Part shown: positions 18,482 to 27,666 of the stretch, in pieces
How positions within the stretch are numbered: position 1 is the first letter of the stretch
Layout of the letters: the number at the start of each line of letters is the position of its first letter
Translations under genes and position numbers: made by a program
Notes under the pieces: model-generated
What the model was told of the DNA's origin: nothing
Databases searched by the model: none
What the model saw: only the letters and a program-made list of their open reading frames with translations
Origin: Saccharopolyspora spinosa NRRL 18395
GTDB lineage: Bacteria; Actinomycetota; Actinomycetes; Mycobacteriales; Pseudonocardiaceae
Length of the DNA stretch: 64,000 nt
Assembly (NCBI RefSeq): GCF_000194155.1
Contig: NZ_GL877883.1
Span: 403,056-467,055 of the forward strand
Direction: 5' to 3'

Positions 18482-18886
18482 TCACCGCTCCGGCTGGTGG
18501 CGGTAGAGCTCGGCGTACCGCTGCGCCCGCTGGGCGCGGACGGCGGCCCTCGCCTGCTCGCGCACCTCCTTGCCCGTGCCCAACGGGTAGCCGTGCTTGA
18601 CGAGCCGGTACTCGCTGGTGTGCTCCAGGTACGACATCGAGTACCAGACCGCCAGGATCACGCCGCCCAGCACGGACATCGCCCGGATCCAGAACGGCCC
18701 CGGCAGCAGCAGGAAGAGCAGCCCCGGGGAGATCTGGACCAGGCTGCGCGCGAGGTGCCGCAGCACCCAGGCGCGGCAGGTGATGTCGTGCAGCACCCAC
18801 TCGCGGCAGCGCTCCGGCAACCGCCCGCCGAAGGCGTACCAGATCCACTGCAACGGGTTGGGCCGGATTCGTCGGTCAGCGGCCAC
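18482..18886 (-). CDS. DUF5313 family membrane protein
   Basis: This 134-residue protein matches an actinobacterial family of unknown function. It opens with RPNPLQWIWYAFGGRLPERC, continues with EWVLHDITCRAWVLRHLARS, then two membrane segments (ISPGLLFLLLPGPFWI and MSVLGGVILAVWYSM) and a basic C-terminus rich in Arg and Ala. The GTG start at 18886 is preceded by GGGAGGGGA. It is divergent from an OhrR-like regulator, and the operator between them could control both genes. Confidence 0.85.
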   Translation of the reverse strand: MAADRRIRPNPLQWIWYAFGGRLPERCREWVLHDITCRAWVLRHLARSLVQISPGLLFLLLPGPFWIRAMSVLGGVILAVWYSMSYLEHTSEYRLVKHGYPLGTGKEVREQARAAVRAQRAQRYAELYRHQPER

Positions 18887-18923
18887 GTCCCCTCCCTTCG
18901 CCGAAGGCGTCCGAGAACACCGA

Positions 18924-18953
18924 TATACTAATCATTAGTACGCTAATGATTAG
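18924..18953. promoter_or_regulatory. Double palindromic operator of the OhrR/MarR regulator
   Basis: CTAATCATTAG (18928-18938) and CTAATGATTAG (18943-18953) are perfect inverted copies of each other and each is nearly palindromic. TATACT at 18924-18929 could be a -10 element. Two regulator dimers could bind here and repress the downstream gene. Confidence 0.75.
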
Positions 18954-18990
18954 CGTGACCGTCGGCACCCGGCCGGAAGGAACTCCCACG

Positions 18991-19452
18991 GTGAACCAGA
19001 TCGACCTCGGCGAGGACCCGCTCGCCCTCGATCGCCAGGTGTGCTTCGCGCTCTCCGTCGCCTCGCGGAACGTCATCTCCGTTTACCGGCCACTGCTGGC
19101 GCCGCTCAACCTGACGCACCCGCAGTACCTCGTGATGCTCGCGCTCTGGGAGCGGTCACCGCGATCGGCGAAGGACCTCTGCGGCGCCCTCCAGGCCGAT
19201 CCGGCCACTTTGTCGCCGCTGCTCAAGCGCCTCGAATCGATCGGCTACCTCGAACGGCGCCGCAGCACCGAGGACGAGCGACTGCTTGCCGTCGGGCTGA
19301 CGGACAAGGGCCGGGAGCTGCGCGTCGAGGCCGAGAAGATCCCGTACCGCGTCGTCGAACTCCTCGACATGCAGGTCTCCGAACTGGAGCAGTTGAACGA
19401 GACGCTGACCAAGGTGATCATCGCGACCCGCCGCGTCCTCGACGCCGAATAG
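18991..19452 (+). CDS. OhrR-like MarR-family transcriptional regulator
   Basis: The 153-residue protein has the MarR winged helix: LNLTHPQYLVMLALWE, the recognition part LQADPATLSPLLKRLESIGY, and the wing RRRSTEDERLLAVGLTDKG. A single cysteine in LDRQVCFALSVASRN lies where OhrR proteins carry their peroxide-sensing cysteine, so it probably senses organic hydroperoxides. No ohr peroxidase gene is adjacent. The GTG at 18991 is used because AAGGA precedes it and because the ATG at 18946 falls within the operator palindrome. Autoregulation is likely. Confidence 0.85.
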   Translation: MNQIDLGEDPLALDRQVCFALSVASRNVISVYRPLLAPLNLTHPQYLVMLALWERSPRSAKDLCGALQADPATLSPLLKRLESIGYLERRRSTEDERLLAVGLTDKGRELRVEAEKIPYRVVELLDMQVSELEQLNETLTKVIIATRRVLDAE

Positions 19453-19792
19453 CACGCCACCAGTGGGCGAACCGCGCCGGAGGCTCGGCTGATCGGCCCG
19501 CAACCGCATCCGCCGAAGGGACGCCGCGCGTGCTTCGGCCGCCTGGCGTACCCGTCCAAGAAGGACGCTCCGGCGGAGACGGCGAAGTCTGTTCGTCGTC
19601 GAAGACGGCAACCCGGTGCTCAACCCGGCCTGAGGCGCCGCCGACCGGACGTCGTTGCCGCGCCGCGTATTCCGCCGCAGCACCGCTCTCCGGTGCGGGG
19701 GCGCCCGGTTCCTCGGAACAGGGTGTCCCTGTCAGCCGGTCGGGGTGCGAGATCCGGCCGAAGCCGGTCACCGGGGATGGCACACTTGGCCG
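19453..19792. other. Intergenic region, possible unassigned gene remnant
   Basis: No complete gene is visible. A short plus-strand stretch ending at about 19633 reads LFVVEDGNPVLNPA before a stop, which looks like a protein C-terminus, but the preceding codons are arginine-rich noise. I cannot assign it. Confidence 0.3.
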
Positions 19793-20371
19793 GTGCGCGG
19801 ACTGTGGGTGGGGCTGGTCGGGCTCGGAGCGGTCGTGGGGCTGCCATCCGGTTGGGCATTGGTGCGCAGCGTCGGACGCATCAAGGCGGTTCGCGACGTG
19901 CGCGCAACGGAGTTCGCGCTCGTGCTCGGCGCGGGAGTGCGCTGGGACGGCCTGCCGAGCCGGATCCTGCAGGGCCGGCTGGACGTGGCGCGCGCGTTGT
20001 TCGAGGCGGGCAAGGTCCGGCGGATCATCGTCAGCGGCAGCCCGGAATCCCGCGGGCACAGCGAGCCCGCCGTGATGCGGCATTACTTGGTGTCCCAAGG
20101 GATTCCCGTGTCCTCTGTGGTGCTGGACGAGTCCGGCGTGGACACTTGGTCCTCCTGCCGGCGTGCCTCCGAGGACTTCGAGCTGCGCGAGATCACCGTC
20201 GTGACCACGCGGTTCCACCTCCGCCGCGCGGTGGCGCTTTGCCGGCGCGCAGGCATCGACGCCCACGGCGTCGGCCACGACGCGGCCGCCGACGGCCTGC
20301 GCCGGGTCTCCGCCCGCGGCGCCCGGCGCGAGTTCCTCGCCACCACCAAGGCCTTCTGGTGGCGCCGTTGA
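19793..20371 (+). CDS. SanA/YdcF-like DUF218 family protein
   Basis: This 192-residue protein begins with a membrane helix (LWVGLVGLGAVVGLPSGWAL) followed by a DUF218 domain: FALVLGAGVRWDGLPS, DVARALFEAGKVRRIIVSGS, then VVLDESGVDTWSSCRRASED and VVTTRFHLRRAVALCRRAG. SanA-type proteins affect envelope permeability and vancomycin resistance in enteric bacteria; the biochemical role is not settled. The GTG at 19793 gives the usual start just before the membrane helix. It is a single gene between the OhrR-like regulator and the sugar dehydrogenase. Confidence 0.82.
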   Translation: MRGLWVGLVGLGAVVGLPSGWALVRSVGRIKAVRDVRATEFALVLGAGVRWDGLPSRILQGRLDVARALFEAGKVRRIIVSGSPESRGHSEPAVMRHYLVSQGIPVSSVVLDESGVDTWSSCRRASEDFELREITVVTTRFHLRRAVALCRRAGIDAHGVGHDAAADGLRRVSARGARREFLATTKAFWWRR

Positions 20372-20543
20372 TCATCTCTGGGCGAAGGGCGTAGGGACCT
20401 CCCGCCAAGCCGGAGGCGCGCACATATCTGCAGGCGACCCGATCACGATTGGTGATCCGGCGTGACGCACAGCGAGGCTTCCGGGCGGAGGCAACCTGGG
20501 CGGAAGTTCCGGCGATATCAGCACGTCCTCGCCGAACAGGGAT

Positions 20544-23369
20544 GTGATCATCTTGATCGCTCGAAGAGTCCGCGGCTGGTTGAGCGCGTGCTGCGTCGCG
20601 CTGTTATCAATCGGGCTGCTAGCGGCGTTGCCTGCGCGCCGCGCGGAAGCCGCCGTGCCGTCCGGTTTCGTCCTCCGCAGCCAACCCAGCGGGCAAGCCG
20701 CCTTCGACCTGACCGACTTCGCGTACCTGCCGGACGGCAGCATCCTGACCACCGGGAAGCAGGGCACCGTGGCGTGGGTGGCCGCCGACGACCGCACCCG
20801 GACCATCGCCACCCTCCCCGTCGAACCGACCCAAGACCTGGGCCTGACCGGCATCGCGGTGGCCCCCGACTACGAGACCTCGCGGCACATCTACCTGGCC
20901 CGCTCCGTTCCCGGCGGCACCGGCGGCTACCTGCTACGGCTCGCGCGCTGGACGGTCACCGGCGCCCCGGAACCTACCGGCCTCGCTGACGAACAGGTCC
21001 TCTTCGAATTCCGCAGCGCCAACGCGGTGCACGGGATGACCGGGATCGTGGCGGCCAACGACGGCACGCTGTGGGTGTCCATCGGCGACCTCTCCGACTT
21101 CGCCCGCACCGACCGCAACGCGCTGCAAACCATGAACCTCGACGCACCCAACGGCAAGGTCCTGCACGTCACCGCCACCGGCCAGGGCGTGGCGAGCAAC
21201 CCCTACTACCAGGTGTCGGACCCTTCGTCGTGGCGCAGCCGGGTCTACGCCAGCGGATTCCGCAGCCCGTTCCGGCTTTCGCTGGACCCCGCCACCGGCA
21301 CGCCGATCGTCGGCGACGTCGGCTACAACGACTGGGAGGAAATCGACCTCGTCCGGCCCGGTCAGAACTACAAGTGGCCCTGCTGGGAAGGGAACCACCG
21401 GACGCTGGGCTACGCGGACCTGCCCGAGTGCGCGTCGTCGGCGAACACCCCGCCGCTGTGGGAGTACGGCCACGGCGGCGGCGTCGACCAGGGCAACAGC
21501 GTCACCGGCGGCATCATCTACCAGGGCGAGAGCTACCCGGAGGCGTACCGGGGCGCGTACTTCTTCGGCGACTACACCACGAAGAAGATCTGGTCGCTGC
21601 GCTTCGACGCGCAGGGAAAGCTGGTGCGGGCACCGGAAAGCCCGCCGTTTGGCAGCGGCATCGGCGGTCCGGTGAAGTTCGCGGCCGCGCCCAACGGCGA
21701 CATCGTCCTCGCCGACATCTACTCCGGCACGCTGCGCCGGCTCAGCTATCCGCAAGGCAACTCCGCGCCGGTGGCCGCAGCCGAGATCAGTACCGATCCG
21801 GCCACCCGCACGGTCACCTTCGACGGATCGAGATCGCAGGACTTCGACGGCGATCAGCTGACCTACCGCTGGGACTTCGGCGACGGCACGACCGGCGCCG
21901 GCGTGCATACCAGCCACACCTACCCGGACGGCGACCGGTTCACCGCGCGGCTGACCGTAACCGACCCGCTAAACGCGTCCGGCAGCGTCGACCTGCTGGT
22001 CGCACCGGCCAACAACTCGCCGCGCCTGGCTCTGACGACGCCTGGCACGCGCACCTTCGCCGTCGGCGAGACGGTGTCGCTCGCCGCGCAGGCCACCGAT
22101 GTCGAGGACGGCACGACGCCGATCACCTGGACCAGCGCCGAGGTGCACTGCCCGGAGGAGGCGACCTGCCACCGGCATCCGGGAGTCGGCGGCACCGGCG
22201 AAACCTTCGAGGTCGCGTTCACCGATCATCCGGACTCGCGGATGGAGATCACCGCGACCACGACCGACAGCGCCGGGGTGCACAGCAGCCAGACCTATGC
22301 GGCCATGCCACGCGAACACCTGCTCACGTTGACCAGCAACGTGCCCGCCGTGCTGCAAATCCCTGCTGAGCGCGGGCGAAGCTCGTCGATGATCACCGAG
22401 GGCGCCACCTTCGACGTGATCGCGGCGGCGACGGCGACCGACGGCGTGGCGACCTTCGCCGGCTGGGCCGATGGCGTCGCCGACCGGTCTCGCGAGCTGA
22501 TCATGGGCGTCGGCGACCTGACGCTCACGGCTCGGTACGCCACGCCCATCGACCGGCGCTACGAGGCCGAACCGGAGCTGCGGAACCTGCTCGGGCAGCC
22601 CACGGGACCGGAGATCGCCGAGGCCGGCATCCGCTATCGCAGCTACGAACGCGGGCGGCTGTACTGGACCGCGCAGACCGGCGTGCACTACGTCTACGGT
22701 GGAAACCTCGCGAAGTACCTGCAACTCGGCGGACACGGCAAATTCGGGCCGCCGACCACGGACGAACTGTCCACACCGGACGGTGTCGGCCGGTACAACC
22801 ACTTCACCGGGGTGACCGCTGGCTTCCCGGCGTCGATCTACTGGAGCCCGGACACCGGATCGCACGCGGTGTGGGGCGCGATCCGGCAGAACTGGGCGGC
22901 GAACGGCTGGGAGCGGGGCCCGCTCGGGTACCCGACGACCGACGAGGTCACCACGCCAGATGGAGTCGGGCGGTACAACCACTTCTCGAAGGCGGGTTCG
23001 GTCTACTGGTCGCCTGGCTCCGGGGCCCATGCGATCTGGGGCGCGATCCGGGTGACCTGGTCGCAGCTGGGCTGGGAGCTCGGGCCGCTCGGCTATCCGA
23101 CGACCGACGAGCTCACCACGCCGGACGGGGTGGGGCGGTACAACCACTTCTCTAAGGCGGCGTCGATCTACTGGACGCCTGGCACCGGCGCGCACGAAGT
23201 TCACGGGCGGATCCGCGAACGATGGTCCGCGCTCGGCTGGGAACGTTCGTACCTGGGCTACCCGAAGACCGGCGAGTTCGCCGTCTCGGGCGGTCGCCGC
23301 AACGACTTCCAGCACGGCTACGTCCAGTGGTACGCCGCGAACGACACGACGACGGACCGGAGGTACTGA
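20544..23369 (+). CDS. Secreted PQQ-type glucose/sorbosone dehydrogenase with PKD domain and LGFP repeats
   Basis: This 941-residue exported protein has a signal peptide (WLSACCVALLSIGLLAALPA), then a six-bladed beta-propeller of the GSDH family (about residues 40-405; ILTTGKQGTVAWV, NAVHGMTGIVAANDGTLWVS, GFRSPFRLSLDPATG). A PKD domain follows (about 412-490; YRWDFGDGTTGAGVHTSHTY), then a further Ig-like and bacterial-repeat region, and five LGFP-type repeats (about 670-935; GPLGYPTTDE, DGVGRYNHFS). LGFP repeats are thought to anchor proteins to the actinobacterial cell wall. The GSDH part would oxidise a sugar with PQQ. The GTG at 20544 sits after CAGGGAT; the start is moderately certain. 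Confidence 0.9.
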   Translation: MIILIARRVRGWLSACCVALLSIGLLAALPARRAEAAVPSGFVLRSQPSGQAAFDLTDFAYLPDGSILTTGKQGTVAWVAADDRTRTIATLPVEPTQDLGLTGIAVAPDYETSRHIYLARSVPGGTGGYLLRLARWTVTGAPEPTGLADEQVLFEFRSANAVHGMTGIVAANDGTLWVSIGDLSDFARTDRNALQTMNLDAPNGKVLHVTATGQGVASNPYYQVSDPSSWRSRVYASGFRSPFRLSLDPATGTPIVGDVGYNDWEEIDLVRPGQNYKWPCWEGNHRTLGYADLPECASSANTPPLWEYGHGGGVDQGNSVTGGIIYQGESYPEAYRGAYFFGDYTTKKIWSLRFDAQGKLVRAPESPPFGSGIGGPVKFAAAPNGDIVLADIYSGTLRRLSYPQGNSAPVAAAEISTDPATRTVTFDGSRSQDFDGDQLTYRWDFGDGTTGAGVHTSHTYPDGDRFTARLTVTDPLNASGSVDLLVAPANNSPRLALTTPGTRTFAVGETVSLAAQATDVEDGTTPITWTSAEVHCPEEATCHRHPGVGGTGETFEVAFTDHPDSRMEITATTTDSAGVHSSQTYAAMPREHLLTLTSNVPAVLQIPAERGRSSSMITEGATFDVIAAATATDGVATFAGWADGVADRSRELIMGVGDLTLTARYATPIDRRYEAEPELRNLLGQPTGPEIAEAGIRYRSYERGRLYWTAQTGVHYVYGGNLAKYLQLGGHGKFGPPTTDELSTPDGVGRYNHFTGVTAGFPASIYWSPDTGSHAVWGAIRQNWAANGWERGPLGYPTTDEVTTPDGVGRYNHFSKAGSVYWSPGSGAHAIWGAIRVTWSQLGWELGPLGYPTTDELTTPDGVGRYNHFSKAASIYWTPGTGAHEVHGRIRERWSALGWERSYLGYPKTGEFAVSGGRRNDFQHGYVQWYAANDTTTDRRY

Positions 23370-23409
23370 ACCACCGGCCAGACCGGACGGTGGTGCGCAG
23401 TTTCAGGGG

Positions 23410-23437
23410 ATCATAGTTTCAATTGAAACTGTGATCA
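23410..23437. repeat. Dispersed palindrome, family 1, between convergent genes
   Basis: AGTTTCAATTGAAACT (23415-23430) is a perfect 16-bp palindrome and the flanks GATCA/TGATC extend the pairing. It may serve as a bidirectional terminator for the sugar dehydrogenase gene and tsaD. Confidence 0.65.
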
Positions 23438-24490
23438 CTGGACGACGATGGTGCCGACCGGGAGGCCCGGGTTGGCGGGCATGTCCAGAGGCGACGGCTT
23501 GGCGCCCGCGGCGAGGACGTGGGCGCCGAGCGCCGCGATCATCGCGCCGTTGTCGGTGCACAGGCGGGGGCGCGGCACGCGGAGCGTGATGCCCGCTTCC
23601 GCGCAGCGCTGGGCCGCCAGCTCCGACAGGCGGGAGTTCGCCGCGACACCGCCGGAGATCACCAGCGTGTCCACGTCCAGATCCCGCGCCGCGCGCACCG
23701 CCTTCGCCGTCAGCACGTCGGCCACGGCCTCCTGGAACGACGCGCACACGTCCGCCACCGGGATCTCCCGACCCGCGCGCTGCTCGGTCTCGACCCAGCG
23801 CGCGACCGCCGTCTTCAGCCCGGAGAAGGAGAAGTCGTACGCGGAGTCGCGGGGCCCGGTGAGCCCGCGCGGGAACGCGATGGCCTTCGGGTTGCCCAGC
23901 TTCGCCTGCTTGTCGATGGGCGGGCCGCCCGGGTACGGCAGGTCGAGGATGCGGGCCACCTTGTCGTAGGCCTCGCCGGCGGCGTCGTCGATCGTGGAGC
24001 CGATCTCGGTGATCTGCTCCCCGATGCCCTCCACCAGCAGCAGCTGCGTGTGCCCGCCGGAGACGAGCAGCGCCAGGCAGCGCTCCGGCAGCGGCCCGTG
24101 TTCGAGGGTGTCGACCGCGACGTGCCCGCCGAGGTGGTTGACGCCGAACAGCGGCACGCCCAGCGCGGCCGAGTAGGCCTTGGCTGCCGCGACGCCGACC
24201 ATCAGCGCCCCGGCCAGGCCCGGCCCCGCGGTGACCGCGATTGCGTCCACATCGGACAGTCCGAGGCCGGATTCGTCCAGCGCGCGGCGCATCGTCGGGG
24301 CCATCGCCGCCAGGTGCGCGCGGCTGGCGATCTCCGGCACGACGCCGCCGAAGCGGGCATGCTCGTCGACGCTGGACGCCACCGCGTCGGCCAGCAGCTC
24401 GACCGTGCCGTCGGCGGCCAGTCGTACCAGGCCAACGCCGGTCTCGTCGCAGGAGCTCTCGATGCCGAGCACCACTCGGTCCGCAGTCAT
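23435..24490 (-). CDS. tsaD: tRNA N6-adenosine threonylcarbamoyltransferase TsaD
   Basis: TsaD transfers the threonylcarbamoyl group to A37 of ANN-decoding tRNAs. The 351-residue ASKHA-fold protein has LGIESSCDETGVGLV at the start, HARFGGVVPEIASRAH, the metal-binding histidines in VNHLGGHVAV, and the nucleotide-binding SGGHTQLLLVEG and SGGVAANSRL motifs. It overlaps the upstream rimI by an ATGA junction, and tsaB lies before that, so the t6A genes are cotranslated. TsaE, the fourth partner, is encoded at 44.2 kb. Confidence 0.97.
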   Translation of the reverse strand: MTADRVVLGIESSCDETGVGLVRLAADGTVELLADAVASSVDEHARFGGVVPEIASRAHLAAMAPTMRRALDESGLGLSDVDAIAVTAGPGLAGALMVGVAAAKAYSAALGVPLFGVNHLGGHVAVDTLEHGPLPERCLALLVSGGHTQLLLVEGIGEQITEIGSTIDDAAGEAYDKVARILDLPYPGGPPIDKQAKLGNPKAIAFPRGLTGPRDSAYDFSFSGLKTAVARWVETEQRAGREIPVADVCASFQEAVADVLTAKAVRAARDLDVDTLVISGGVAANSRLSELAAQRCAEAGITLRVPRPRLCTDNGAMIAALGAHVLAAGAKPSPLDMPANPGLPVGTIVVQ

Positions 24491-25002
24491 GACGCGTCCT
24501 CCGCAGTGAACGTCTCCGCAGTTTCCGCCGGGGATGCGGGGCGCCGCATGGTGTGCGCATCCGCCCCGGACGGCTGGTAGTAGCGCTTGCGCAGCCCGAC
24601 GATCTCGAAGCCGTGCTTCCGGTACATCCCGATCGCGGCTTCGTTGTCGGTGCGCACTTCCAGGAACGTCGTCGCCCGCTGCTCGTCGGCTCTAACCAGC
24701 AGCACGCGCAGTAGCGCCTTGCCCACGCCGCTGCCCTGGTGCGCCGGGGCGACGCCGATGGTGTGCACCTCGGCTTCGGCGTGCGGCGCGCGGCCGACGA
24801 CGGCGAGCCCGGCGTACCCGATCAGGTGCTCGTCGATGTATGCGCCGACGTAGAAGTGGCCCTCGTCGAGCTCCGCGGCGAACGCGGCCCACGACCACGG
24901 GTCGTCACCGGGGAAGAGCACCTGCTCCAGCTCCGCGCAGCGCTTCAGGTCGCTGCGGCGCAGCTTCAGCACCCGCAGCGCGGTCGTCGCGCGGTCGGTC
25001 AC
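24487..25002 (-). CDS. rimI: Ribosomal protein S18-alanine N-acetyltransferase RimI
   Basis: This 171-residue GNAT acetyltransferase is expected to acetylate the N-terminus of ribosomal protein S18 and possibly other proteins. It shows AELEQVLFPGDDPWSWAAFA, the acetyl-CoA loop GVAPAHQGSGVGKALLRVLL, and the RimI signature FLEVRTDNEAAIGMYRKHGF followed by KRYYQPSGADAHTMRR. The GTG at 25002 overlaps the tsaB stop (GTGA), and its own stop overlaps the tsaD start (ATGA), so tsaB-rimI-tsaD form one translation unit. Confidence 0.93.
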   Translation of the reverse strand: MTDRATTALRVLKLRRSDLKRCAELEQVLFPGDDPWSWAAFAAELDEGHFYVGAYIDEHLIGYAGLAVVGRAPHAEAEVHTIGVAPAHQGSGVGKALLRVLLVRADEQRATTFLEVRTDNEAAIGMYRKHGFEIVGLRKRYYQPSGADAHTMRRPASPAETAETFTAEDAS

Positions 25003-25655
25003 TTCCCACCCCTGGTCAGCACGGATTTCCGCTTGCCCGGCGCTTCGGCATCCGGCCGCCGCAGGTAGAGCGGCACCAGCGGGGCAGGTTCGGATTGCAG
25101 CACCGCGCGCGCCGCCGCGACCAGCCCCACCGGAGTGGGGTAGCGCGGCCCGACGACCTCGATGCCCAGCGCCTCGGCCATTTCCCCTGCGGCCACGCCG
25201 AAATCGCCGGTCGGGACCTCTGCCGGGCGCTGCACGTGCGGCCCGTCGATCCGGGTCCGCGCGGCGTCGTAGGCTGCCCAGTAGACCTCCTTGCGGCGCG
25301 CATCGGTGGCGACCAGCAAGGGGCCTTCGGCGGCGGCCTGCGCGGCGATCGCATCGAGGCTGCACACGGGGTGCACGGGGTGGCCGCAGGCCTGGCCAAG
25401 CGCCGCTGCGGTGGCCATCCCGACGCGGAGGCCGGTGAACGGGCCGGGGCCGGAGCCGACGACGATCGCATCGGCATCGGCGAGTTCGCGCCCAGCCTCG
25501 GTCATGACGTCCACCAGCTGCGGCATGAGCAGTTCGCCGTGCGCACGCGGGTTGACCGTGACGCGCTCGGCGAGGACGCGCGGCGAACCGTCGTCCAGGG
25601 CGACCAGCCCGGCCGTGACCGCGGGGGTCGAGGTGTCCAGCGCAATGACGAGCAC
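24999..25655 (-). CDS. tsaB: tRNA threonylcarbamoyladenosine biosynthesis protein TsaB
   Basis: TsaB is the partner of TsaD in t6A synthesis. The 218-residue protein begins MLVIALDTSTPAVTAGLVAL, has HGELLMPQLVDVMTEAG and the GSGPGPFTGLRVGMATAAAL motif, and keeps the ASKHA fold without a full catalytic site. It opens the tsaB-rimI-tsaD unit. In mycobacteria tsaE lies directly upstream; here an 18-kb block of purine and glyoxylate genes separates them. Confidence 0.95.
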   Translation of the reverse strand: MLVIALDTSTPAVTAGLVALDDGSPRVLAERVTVNPRAHGELLMPQLVDVMTEAGRELADADAIVVGSGPGPFTGLRVGMATAAALGQACGHPVHPVCSLDAIAAQAAAEGPLLVATDARRKEVYWAAYDAARTRIDGPHVQRPAEVPTGDFGVAAGEMAEALGIEVVGPRYPTPVGLVAAARAVLQSEPAPLVPLYLRRPDAEAPGKRKSVLTRGGK

Positions 25656-26274
25656 GGTTACTCAGCGTACGTCAGCCCTGGTCACCGGGGTTACGTGGGG
25701 ACCACCACGCCCCCTCTCGCGTGCCCCGGTCAGGACAGCGGCCGGTCCCGGACCGCGGTGCCGCGTTTCCGCAGGTCCGGGGCAGTGAGCGTTTCGCGTC
25801 GAGATGGAGACGTCGTCTGGCGAGGACAGCCCCGGCATGGTGTGGCATCCATGAGTCGGGGATCCCGCAGTCCAGACGACGTCCGAGGATCCGCTACCCG
25901 CACCGCCTGCACCACCCGCCCCAGCACCACCTCGTCGCGCACCACCACCGCATGTGCGCCGCGTTGTTCCCTGCTGGCCAGGGTGATCAACGCGTCCACC
26001 ACGGCGCGGTCCGCCGCGTCTCGGGTGCCGAGCGCGAAGGGCCAGCACCGTCCGCATCGGACGCTCGAACTCCGTCAACGGCTCGACGAGCTCACGCCCG
26101 GCTCGACGTCGCGGAGCGCCGTCGCAAGAGCACCGAGATCGGCTAGCTGCGTAGGTGGGCTGAGCGGCTGGCACCGCTTCAAAGACGAAAGCCCGGCCTA
26201 CCACACCCCGAACGACCACTTCCCAAACAGCTTCTACAGCGAACCAATGGGCGCATGACACCATTGTGGACCTG
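25656..26274. other. Intergenic region with repeat and decayed coding traces
   Basis: No intact gene was found in these 620 bp. On the minus strand, fragments such as LVEPLTEFERPMRTVLAL and, in another frame, GTRDAADRAVVDALITLASR then VVVRDEVVLGRVVQAV, look like broken coding sequence of a lost gene, which I cannot assign. A repeat shared with 28336-28423 lies inside. Confidence 0.45.
25809..25906 (+). repeat. Non-coding repeat, copy A (direct copy at 28336-28423)
   Basis: Shared blocks include GACGTCGTCT, GCGAGGACAG and CGGGGATCCCGCAGTCCAG. The two copies lie in the same orientation on either side of the allantoinase gene. Confidence 0.75.
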
Positions 26275-27642
26275 CTAGCCACCCTGACGGGTGAGCAAAT
26301 TCCCTTGCGGTGCGGTCGTTTCCACCCCCGGGCCGACGATCTGCTTGCCGCGCAGCCAGGTTTCGCGCACCACGCCGGCCAGCGGACGCCCGTGGTACGG
26401 CGAGACCGGGTTGCGGTGGTGCAGCTTGTTGACGTCGACGACGAACGCGTCGTCCGGCGCGAACACGCAGAAGTCCGCGTCGTTGCCGACCGCGATGGAG
26501 CCCTTGCGCTGCAGCCCGGCGAGGTCGGCGGGCTTGCGGGACATCCACTGCACGACGTCCGCGAGGCCGTGGCCGCGCACCCGCGCCTGCGTCCACACCG
26601 CCGAAAGGCCCAGCTGGAGACTGGAAACCCCGCCCCAAGCCACGCCGAAGTCACCGATGTCGAAGCGCTTGAGCTCTGGGGTGCACGGCGAGTGGTCGCT
26701 GACCACGCAGTCGATGATTCCGTCGGCCAGGCCCTGCCACAGCAGTTCGCGGTTGCGGGCTTCGCGGATCGGCGGGCAGCACTTGAACTGGGTGGCGCCG
26801 TCGGGGACCTCCTCGGCGCTGAAGCTCAGGTAGTGCGGGCAGGTCTCGACGGTGACCCGGACGCCGTCGGCGCGCGCGGAGGCGATCATCGGCAGCGCGT
26901 CCGACGACGACAGGTGCAGGATGTGCACCCGCGCCCCGATGCGCCGAGCCAGCTCGATGACCTGCGCGATCGCCACGTTCTCGGCGCCGCGCGGCCGGGA
27001 GTTCAGGAAGTCGCCGTAGGTCTCGCCGTGTGCCGTCGGGGCGTGCTCGATGGCGTCGGAGTCCTCGGCGTGCACGATCATCAGCGCGTCGTAGCGGGCT
27101 AGTTCGCGCAGCGCCTCGTCCAGCTCGGTCGGGTTCAGCGGCGGGAACTCATCAACCCCGGAGTGCAGCAGGAAGCACTTGAAGCCGAACACGCCGGCCT
27201 CGTGCAGCCCGCGCAGCTCGGCGAGGTTGCCATGCACCGCCCCGCCCCAGAAACCGACGTCGACGTGCGCCTTCTCGCGCGCCGTCTTGCGCTTGACCTC
27301 CAGCGCGCCGGTGTCGATCGTCGGCGGCAGGCTGTTCAGCGGCATGTCGAGGATGGTCGTGACGCCGCCGGCCGCCGCGGCGCGGGTGGCGGTGTCGAAG
27401 CCCTCCCACTCCGTGCGGCCCGGGTCGTTGACGTGCACGTGGCTGTCGACCAACCCCGGCAGCAGGACCTCGTCCTCGGCGAGCTCGATGGTGTGGGCGG
27501 CATCGAGCTCGGCGTCCAGCGGCTCGACGGCGGCAATGCGGCCGTCGTGCACGCCGACGCTGCCGGACGTCTCCCCGTTCGGGCCGATGAGCCGTCGCGC
27601 GCGGAACACGACGTCGAACGCCCCGGTGGTTGGTTCGGGCAA
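26275..27642 (-). CDS. allB: Allantoinase
   Basis: AllB hydrolyses allantoin to allantoate in purine catabolism. The 455-residue amidohydrolase shows the metal-binding DSHVHVNDPGRTEWEGF, the carboxylated lysine in FGFKCFLLHSG, histidines in IVHAEDSD and HILHLSSSDA, and the catalytic aspartate in CVVSDHSPCTPE. The start is TTG at 27642, with AGGAGGT seven bases upstream. It is a single gene, separated by about 800 bp from the glycerate kinase gene to its right. A palindrome shared with the uraD operon lies just upstream and is a likely operator. No allantoicase gene is in the window. Confidence 0.95.
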   Translation of the reverse strand: MPEPTTGAFDVVFRARRLIGPNGETSGSVGVHDGRIAAVEPLDAELDAAHTIELAEDEVLLPGLVDSHVHVNDPGRTEWEGFDTATRAAAAGGVTTILDMPLNSLPPTIDTGALEVKRKTAREKAHVDVGFWGGAVHGNLAELRGLHEAGVFGFKCFLLHSGVDEFPPLNPTELDEALRELARYDALMIVHAEDSDAIEHAPTAHGETYGDFLNSRPRGAENVAIAQVIELARRIGARVHILHLSSSDALPMIASARADGVRVTVETCPHYLSFSAEEVPDGATQFKCCPPIREARNRELLWQGLADGIIDCVVSDHSPCTPELKRFDIGDFGVAWGGVSSLQLGLSAVWTQARVRGHGLADVVQWMSRKPADLAGLQRKGSIAVGNDADFCVFAPDDAFVVDVNKLHHRNPVSPYHGRPLAGVVRETWLRGKQIVGPGVETTAPQGNLLTRQGG

Positions 27643-27666
27643 CGCGGTTACCTCCTAATCACGGCA

